The translations under genes and the position numbers were made by a program. From positions 236,469 through 300,468 of the forward strand of contig CANNZV010001188.1 in assembly GCA_947561585.1 (NCBI GenBank): a stretch of DNA of 64,000 nucleotides. Reading direction: 5' to 3'. Within the stretch, counting starts at the first letter, position 1. Each line of letters opens with the position of its first letter. The DNA comes from Caprella mutica (taxonomy: Eukaryota > Arthropoda > Malacostraca > Amphipoda > Caprellidae). The notes beneath the pieces were generated by a model. That model was not told where the DNA came from. It saw only the letters and a list, made by a program, of their open reading frames with translations, and ran no database searches. This document shows positions 13,701 to 22,700 of the stretch, piece by piece.

Positions 13701-16700
13701 TGTACAGTGTGTTCACCATAAATGTGTCCACTGCCTTGAATCTGCATCACTCTACTATAATGTGCATAATATATTGCTACTATAGATACGTAGATTAATT
13801 AATAAATTATTACACATAGTACTTAAAATCAAATAATGAATTATACATCGTACTTATAATCAAATAATAAATTTTACATAGTACTTATATTCAATGGCAG
13901 TGGATTCATTTTTGGTGGAAACAAGTATTAAAAATATAAACAAGTATTAAAAATATAAACAAGTATTAAAAATATAAACAAGTATTAAAAATATAAACAA
14001 GTAATTAAAATATAAACAAGTATTAAAAATATTACCCAATATTCTGCACATTATTGCTCCACTACTTTTGACTTCAGTAATTTTAGCTTATATTATATAC
14101 AAAATATATTTTTATTTTGTTGTAAAATAATTTGAATTAAAAGAAACTTTCCAGTTTCTTTAATCACAGAAATTAGTTTAAAGTTAAGTTAATTAAGATG
14201 ATAATGAAGACATTGAACATTCTAAACGTATTATATGCAATAAATAAACTCACTGGTAATTGTAGAAATGATCAATTATTTCCTAGGAAAATTATCTAAA
14301 AAACTTCTTCATAAAGTCACTAGTGATTTTAATTTTGCATTCCATACCTTTTAAAGTTTGCCAGAGTAAATAGGACAAAGTTGTAAAAACAAACAACTGC
14401 AATCTAAACAACCTCTCTCCAGCACCCGTGTCCGTGCACGGGTGCTGTATGTAAGGCTGAACTAATCCGGGTTAATTCCTGAACCCCGTGATGGATCCAT
14501 TTTATCCCACCGCTTGTCGGTTGAGATTGTTTTCCTAGGGTTCAAGTGAGGAGGGAATGAATCTAAAACCCTGACTCCTCTGGTGGTGAAGCCTGTGCGC
14601 CACAAGTCCTATACCTGGTGCATGGGATGAGATGAGATTGAGAGAGGGTCAGAAGTGTGCACTTGCTGCACTGGGATCACCCTCGGATGGGCGTATGGCG
14701 CCTTTTGTGTGGTCCCTTTTCCTTGTAACTCCTTGTGACTCTCTAGACAACCTCTGCTCTCTCTCTAGACAACCTCTGCTCTCTCTAGACAACCTCTGCT
14801 CGCTCTAGACAACCTCTGCTCTCTCTAGACAACCTCTGCTCTCTCTCTAGACAACCTCTGCTCTTTCTAGACAACCTCTGCTCTCTCTAGACAACCTCTA
14901 CTCTCTCTCTAGACAACCTCTGCTCTCTCTAGACAACCTCTGCTCGCTCTAGACAACCTCTGCTCTCTCTAGACAACCTCTGCTCTCTCTAGACAACCTC
15001 TGCTCTCTCTCTAGACAACCTCTGCTCTCTCTAGACAACCTCTGCTCTCTCTAGACAACCTCTGCTCTCTCTAGACAACCTCTGCTCTCTCTAGACAACC
15101 TCTGCTCTCTCTCTAGACAACCTCTGCTCTCTCTAGACAACCTCTGCTCTCTCTAGACAACCTCTGCTCTCTCTAGACAACCTCTGCTCTCTCTAGACAA
15201 CCTCTGCTCTCTCTAGACAACCTCTGCTCTCTCTAGACAACCTCTGCTCTCTCTAGACAACCTCTGCTCTCTCTAGACAACCTCTGCTCTCTCTCTAGAC
15301 AACCTCTGCTCTCTCTAGACAACCTCTGCTCTCTCTAGACAACCTCTGCTCTCTCTAGACAACCTCTGCTCTCTCTCTAGACAACCTCTGCTCTCTCTAG
15401 ACAACCTCTGCTCTCTCTCTAGACAACCTCTGCTCTCTCTAGACAACCTCTGCTCGCTCTAGACAACCTCTGCTCTCTCTAGACAACCTCTGCTCTCTCT
15501 CTAGACAACCTCTGCTCTCTCTAGACAACCTCTGCTCTCTCTAGACAACCTCTACTCTCTCTCTAGACAACCTCTGCTCTCTCTAGACAACCTCTGCTCG
15601 CTCTAGACAACCTCTGCTCTCTCTAGACAACCTCTGCTCTCTCTAGACAACCTCTGCTCTCTCTCTAGACAACCTCTGCTCTCTCTAGACAACCTCTGCT
15701 CTCTCTAGACAACCTCTGCTCTCTCTAGACAACCTCTGCTCTCTCTAGACAACCTCTGCTCTCTCTCTAGACAACCTCTGCTCTCTCTAGACAACCTCTG
15801 CTCTCTCTAGACAACCTCTGCTCTCTCTAGACAACCTCTGCTCTCTCTAGACAACCTCTGCTCTCTCTAGACAACCTCTGCTCTCTCTAGACAACCTCTG
15901 CTCTCTCTCTAGACAACCTCTGCTCTCTCTAGACAACCTCTGCTCTCTCTAGACAACCTCTGCTCTCTCTAGACAACCTCTGCTCTCTCTAGACAACCTC
16001 TGCTCTCTCTCTAGACAACCTCTGCTCTCTCTAGACAACCTCTGCTCTCTCTAGACAACCTCTGCTCTCTCTCTCTAGACAACCTCTGCTCTCTCTAGAC
16101 AACCTCTGCTCTCTCTAGACAACCTCTGCTCTCTCTCTAGACAACCTCTGCTCTCTCTAGACAACCTCTGCTCTCTCTAGACAACCTCTGCTCTCTCTCT
16201 AGACAACCTCTGCTCTCTCTAGACAACCTCTGCTCTCTCTAGACAACCTCTGCTCTCTCTCTAGACAACCTCTGCTCTCTCTAGACAACCTCTGCTCTCT
16301 CTAGACAACCTCTGCTCTCTCTAGACAACCTCTGCTCTCTCTAGACAACCTCTGCTCTCTCTAGACAACCTCTGCTCTCTCTCTAGACAACCTCTGCTCT
16401 CTCTAGACAACCTCTGCTCTCTCTAGACAACCTCTGCTCGCTCTAGACAACCTCTGCTCTCTCTAGACAACCTCTGCTCTCTCTAGATAACCTCTGCTCT
16501 CTCTAGACAACCTCTGCTCTCTCTCTAGACAACCTCTGCTCTCTCTCTAGACAACCTCTGCTCTCTCTAGACAACCTCTGCTCTCTCTAGACAACCTCTG
16601 CTCTCTCTAGACAACCTCTGCTCTCTCTCTAGACAACCTCTGCTCTCTCTAGACAACCTCTGCTCTCTCTAGACAACCTCTGCTCTCTCTAGACAACCTC

Positions 16701-19700
16701 TGCTCTCTCTAGACAACCTCTGCTCTCTCTAGACAACCTCTGCTCTCTCTCTAGACATTCTCTGCTCTCTCTAGACAACCTCTGCTCTCTCTAGACAACC
16801 TCTGCTCTCTCTAGACAACCTCTGCTCTCTCTAGACAACCTCTGCTCTCTCTAGACAACCTCTGCTCTCTCTAGACAACCTCTGCTCTCTCTAGACAACC
16901 TCTGCTCTCTCTAGACAACCTCTGCTCTCTCTCTAGACAACCTCTGCTCTCTCTAGACAACCTCTGCTCTCTCTCTAGACAACCTCTGCTCGCTCTAGAC
17001 AACCTCTGCTCTCTCTAGACAACCTCTGCTCTCTCTAGACAACCTCTGCTCTCTCTAGACAACCTCTGCTCTCTCTATAGTTTCATTACCTTTTTTTCTA
17101 AATGTAATTGCCATTTGTAATTTGATTTCGCGAACTAAATTATCAAAGAAACTGCACCGTCATTGCCAATACGAAGATTTTTCTAACGTCGATACTATCG
17201 CAAAACTAACGGAAATATCGTCTCTGCCTTACGGTGAAGCGTGCAGTCGCCATATCCTTAGGGAGGCAGCTCTGGGGTAAGGTATGAGATAGTGAACTCT
17301 TCCACATTATCGGTCATATAATAATAAAATATCTAATTGTACTCATTATATTAATTCGTATCTATACCTTTGAGAAAATAAGTAATTGTGGAAATTGTGA
17401 TGTTTTCTTTACCGTATCCAACAGGGAGTTTAGCATTAAGAACGTAACAAATATTATTAAAATAGTAGTCATTATTTACTTTAAATGAATACTTGTCACA
17501 AATCTGTACTAACAAAAATTATATTTAAAATGAATGTAAATTATTTCTATAACTCAAAATCACTCACTAGAGAAGAAATTAATAGATCCTCGTTTCAAAT
17601 CAATTACTATTTTTGTATTGGCCTTTTTCACTCTAAATAAAGTATCGAATTAGTAAGTTCTTACCACTATCTGTTGCTTGCATCTCTCTAGGGGAAGATT
17701 ACGCCTTACTTGGTGACTAATAAAACAGCAATAAAGATAGTGCAGACTGATAGCACTTCTATAGAGAGTAACCGTTAGAGAAATATACCTGGAGTTAATT
17801 ACTAGTTAGTGTACCAGGTTGTTGCCCTGGGAACAACTAGTCACTGGTTGAATGCCATAAAATAACTAGACACTAGTTGTATGACATAAAATAACTAGTG
17901 ACTGGTTATATGCCATAAAATATCCAGAGACAACTCTGTTTCGAATCATTTACCATAGCCTCAGGAGTTTCAATCTGTGTCGAATAGGATAAGACACGAC
18001 ATGGTGCCACACCGTGTAATTATTGACAGCATAAACTTTACTGGTTACCATTTCATGTGTTGTAGTAATGGTATTAGGAATGAAAAAGTGCTATGAGATG
18101 TTATGTCATTCAAACATTAAATTAAATCAATGCCCAATTTATTTTCTGTATACATTGTATATTGGATTCCATATTTAGAAATGTTATAATTTAATAATTC
18201 ACTAAATTAAAAATTTCTTCTTTAAAATATGTAGAAAATTGGCTAGATTGGTACAATTTTGGTGGCCGGATATTTCGGTATCGAAATTATAGATGCCTCT
18301 CAACATTAATGGCCGTTATGTAGTTTGCTGTATCCGCTAGTTAAATTTTATTTATTCCTCAGACCGAAAATTCCGTGACCGAAAATCGTATCATTTTACA
18401 ACAGTTTATTATGTTATCCGCTTTTAAGTTTTAATAAATACACAACACATTTTAGTAGTCCTAATTTCTATAATTGTTATTTAATAAAATCATTTTAAAA
18501 TGAGACCTTAATTTCCTAAAATCTACAATTTTATATTTGCCTTGTAAAATATATTATATTATTCCAATTCTCATAAGTAGAAATTTGATGGACAAGATTG
18601 ATACTAATGACACTTGTACTGACAGTACTGGTGTCACTGCACAGAAAGTAGTGACAGTACTAGTGTCACTGCACAGAAAGTAGTGACAGTACTGGTGTCA
18701 CTGCACAGAAAGTAGTGACAGTACTGGTGTCACTGCACAGAAAGTAGTGACAGTACTGGTGTCACTGCACAGAAAGTAGTGACAGTACTGGTGTCACTGC
18801 ACAGAAATTAGTGACAGTACTGGTGTCACTGCACAGAAAGTAGTGACAGTACTGGTGTCACTGCACAGAAAGTAGTGACAGTACTGGTGTCACTGCACAG
18901 AAAGTAGTGACAGTACTGGTGTCACTGTACAGAAAGTAGTGACAGTACTGACATCTGTGCCAGTACTGCTGTCCCACCCTCTAATAGTCTCCTTCCTCAC
19001 AAGCTGACTCAACTCACTACTATTTCAGTTCTTCAACTCACTACTATTTCAGTTCTTCAACTCACTACTATTTCAGTTCTTCAACTCACTACTATTTCAG
19101 TTCTTCAACTCACTACTATTTCAGTTCTTCAACTCACTACTATTTCAGTTCTTCAACTCACTACTATTTCAGTTCTCCAACTCACTACTATTTTAGTTCT
19201 TCAACTCACTACTATTTCAGTTCTTCAACTCACTACTATTTAGTTCTTCAACTCACTACTATTTAGTTCTTCAACTCACTACTATTTAGTTTTTCAACTC
19301 ACTACTATTTAGTTCTTCAACTCACTACTATTTAGTTCTTCAACTCACTACTATTTAGTTTTTCAACTCACTACTATTTAGTTCTTCAACTCACTACTAT
19401 TTAGTTCTTCAACTCACTACTATTTAGTTCTTCAACTCACTACTATTTAGTTCTTCAACTCACTACTATTTAGTTCTTCAACTCACTACTATTTAGTTCT
19501 TCAACTCACTACTATTTAGTTCTTTCTTCCAGTTTGTGGTGTTTAAGCCTTTAAATCTTTGAAAGTGTTTCAAGCAGCAATAAACACTTTAATGTTAGGT
19601 TGTGATGTTATAAAAAGTACACACACCTTAAAATGTTAACCAGGGAATAATGGTGTATGCTTTTAACTTGTAAGAACAGTTAGTATGATTTTAATGGGTA

Positions 19701-22700
19701 TGTATTACTTGATGGATGAATTTTTTATTTGGTACTTTAATGTATTCTTTGATACAGATCAAAATAATAAACAAATTAAATTTTTAATTTGGATGGAAAA
19801 TCTAATTCACTTAATTATATAGCATTTGCTTTTGCCTTTTATTTCCGTTTAACTTACATTTCAATTTACTGAATAAGTAGAATCTTGCATAAGATAAAAA
19901 CTTTTTAAATTCCATTATTTTTTCACAAATTCCTCTCTTTAAATTTTGCTACAATAAAATACATTTTTCCCTTGCTAGAAGGTATCGGTACTACTGTTAA
20001 TTGCTGTTGAAAGTACGATTTATATATAACGTATTTTTTGATGTAAAATAACAGTAGCCATCTTCGACAACGGACAATGATGAATGAGATTCGTGCTACG
20101 CCATTGCACTTCAAAACAACAATGAATTATAAACCGTAAAGAAATGTGAAAAGAGTTGAGGAAAACTGGAAAGAATTCCATGAACTTTGTAAAGAACTAA
20201 TGATGGGAGAAATTAATCTCCATACACTTGAAATAAGACAGTGAATCATCTTCACTATTATTAAAACTTGTAGATTTTATTTTCTCAACCAATAACATTT
20301 GAAGTATATCAATGTATTCATTATCACGAAAATTAGATGCTGATAATCAGCAACAGGATTTCACTCTTCCCTGTCTATTAAAATACTTCCCATTGCAATA
20401 TCTTATAACTCGTTATTCTGTCTTCAGTTCCCCTATACATTCATTTCCTCAGTTTCTTTACATTGTCTCTTCTTTTGATTGCAGTGATGGAGAACACTGT
20501 GAAAGATGTTCGAATCTTCTGCAACAGCAATGACATCGTGGTGTCCATAGACACCTCCATAAAGTTTAACGGCATGATCTACCCCAAGGGACTGTCGAAG
20601 AACTCCACCTGCATGGCAGATTTCACAGAGCAGATCAACCCCGTGCTGTACAAGCTGCCTTTGAAGGCCTGCAACACCATGAGTACGGAGCTGGTGAGTG
20701 GGGTGGTGCCCAGGGTTAAGCTGTGGGTGTGACATGGGATATATTGTTATTATATGCATATTCTGTGACCGACTATAACTTTCCCGCAGGGTAAATGGTT
20801 TATCACCTCAGTTCGGTAGGGACTACATTAAATATATTTCTGGTTAACAATCTATTGGTGAAGTAAATCATTGACATCAGATATACACGAAACACTGAAT
20901 AATAGTACAATTGCTTTAACGTTAACAAAATACACAATAAGCAATAAAGTACCTCAATTCCGGACAACTAATCAGTCCGTAAATTTTGTGTTCCGTAAAT
21001 AATGTATCCGGCGAAATAATGAAAGAAAAAGAAGTTGTGAAGTAAAATGTTTATTTATATACAAAAGCACATATTTTATACAATTTTATTTATGTATTGA
21101 TTTAAGTGTGAGGCAAAAGAATGCATTTTTCTTAAAATAATTTTATTTACCCTTTTTTAATAATCTCTAATTTTTGACATAATGTTAGGGGACTGCTCTT
21201 TCTTTTATTGGAATCAACATTTCCATGTCAGAGGCCATTATATTGGGGTTAATTCTATCGTAAAATATGGTAGTAATCTATTAAAAGAAAGTTACAATAA
21301 TTTATTGAACAAAAATCAAAATATTTCTGAATAAAATAGAAAAACACATTTTTTTAATTCTATAAATCATGTTACTTCGATAGAACTCCCAAGAGTGATA
21401 ATATCTTAGTACTGTCACCCCTGTTGCCCTAATGACCCCAATCCCCCCCCCCCCCCCCCCCCGACCCAGGATGACGGTATTGAGTACTTCAACACCGTGG
21501 TGGTACAGCCCCACCGCAAACTGGTTACTAACCAGGGCAGAGGTTACCACATCAGATGCAAGTACCAGACGCAAGAGAAAACTATTACCAATGCCTTCAA
21601 TGTGAGGTAAGACAATATACTGTGAGGGGCGATCACTTTATTATCTGCAATGTAAGTTATTTCAATACATGCAGCTATATATACTGTGACTAAGGCTTGG
21701 ATACACAAGATATCTGTTTTCTTACTACCTATATAATCCATTTCCTCGGTCCATAGCTCCAATTGCAATTTACTTCAATTTAAAAAAATGAACCGCTAAC
21801 GTAACGAAGCAAACAGGAAACATATTACAGTTACGGTTCTCTCATACTTGCCTCAAATAACCTCCATGTTCAGTCAAAATTTAACAATGCGAATAATTAA
21901 AAAGAATTTCTCATGGGTGTCTAAAAAGAACTGCAAACAGCTGTGGTGTGACCTAAAATGTACCATCATTGTTCAACTATAAGTGTACTGGCCCTTTGAA
22001 ACAAGCCGTTACTGTACCCTCTGTCAGGCATTAACTACCTTTACTGCAGCATGTCTCACATTTCCCTTTTATCGCATCTTCTTCTACCAATTAGCATGTT
22101 TGAAAGCATGGAAATGTTTCTACTCCTCTTCTCACAGCTGCCAATTTTACCGACTGTGATGCTATTTACATGAGTTCTTTACTTTATTTACTTTACATGA
22201 GTTGCTTTACTTTATTTACTTTACATGTGGAGCTAATCAGTGCGTGATGTATAAGAACAGACACCAGCAACCTTATTTATTTTTTACTCCTGAGCAAATA
22301 ACATCGCTGCTAATTTACGCATTCACAGAGCGTGCAGTTCACCAAATATATTTATACTCTGTTGATGAACGTGTCTCAGACTAAATGTTCTGTACGACCC
22401 CTAAACAGTTAAATATTTCTTCTTATAAACTCCTCTAACGCCTACACACAGTCATAAATGCATTGTTTTCAATGGTAGAGGTCAAAATTCAGAATCGCCA
22501 CCATTTTGATTTTTGTCAATATATTCAATCTTGAAGTATATTATTCCTTTTATCTATTTTCGCCTAGTATTAGAAAAAAGCTACATCATTAAAATTCAAT
22601 ATTTATCAAATAAATCCAATGCTTTGCCCCTATTTTGCATACTCTCTTTGACACCAAATCACAACATGGCGACTGTCTACCAAAAGTTTTTCTTTTCATT

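Larger units (their letters stand above)
13586..20484 (+). other. ZP gene intron 2 (6.9 kb), minisatellite-rich
   Basis: The intron runs from GTGAGT at 13586 to the acceptor TTGATTGCAG at 20484. It contains four listed arrays. The stretches 14040-14720, 17085-18595 and 19530-20484 hold no exon that I can support. Sequence at 14420-14720 is more GC-rich than its surroundings but has no recognisable tRNA boxes or coding frame. Confidence 0.65.

Noticed and set aside
20433..20759. 108-codon open frame on the minus strand
   Set aside because: It is the antisense shadow of ZP exon 3, whose plus-strand reading has splice sites and ZP cysteines.
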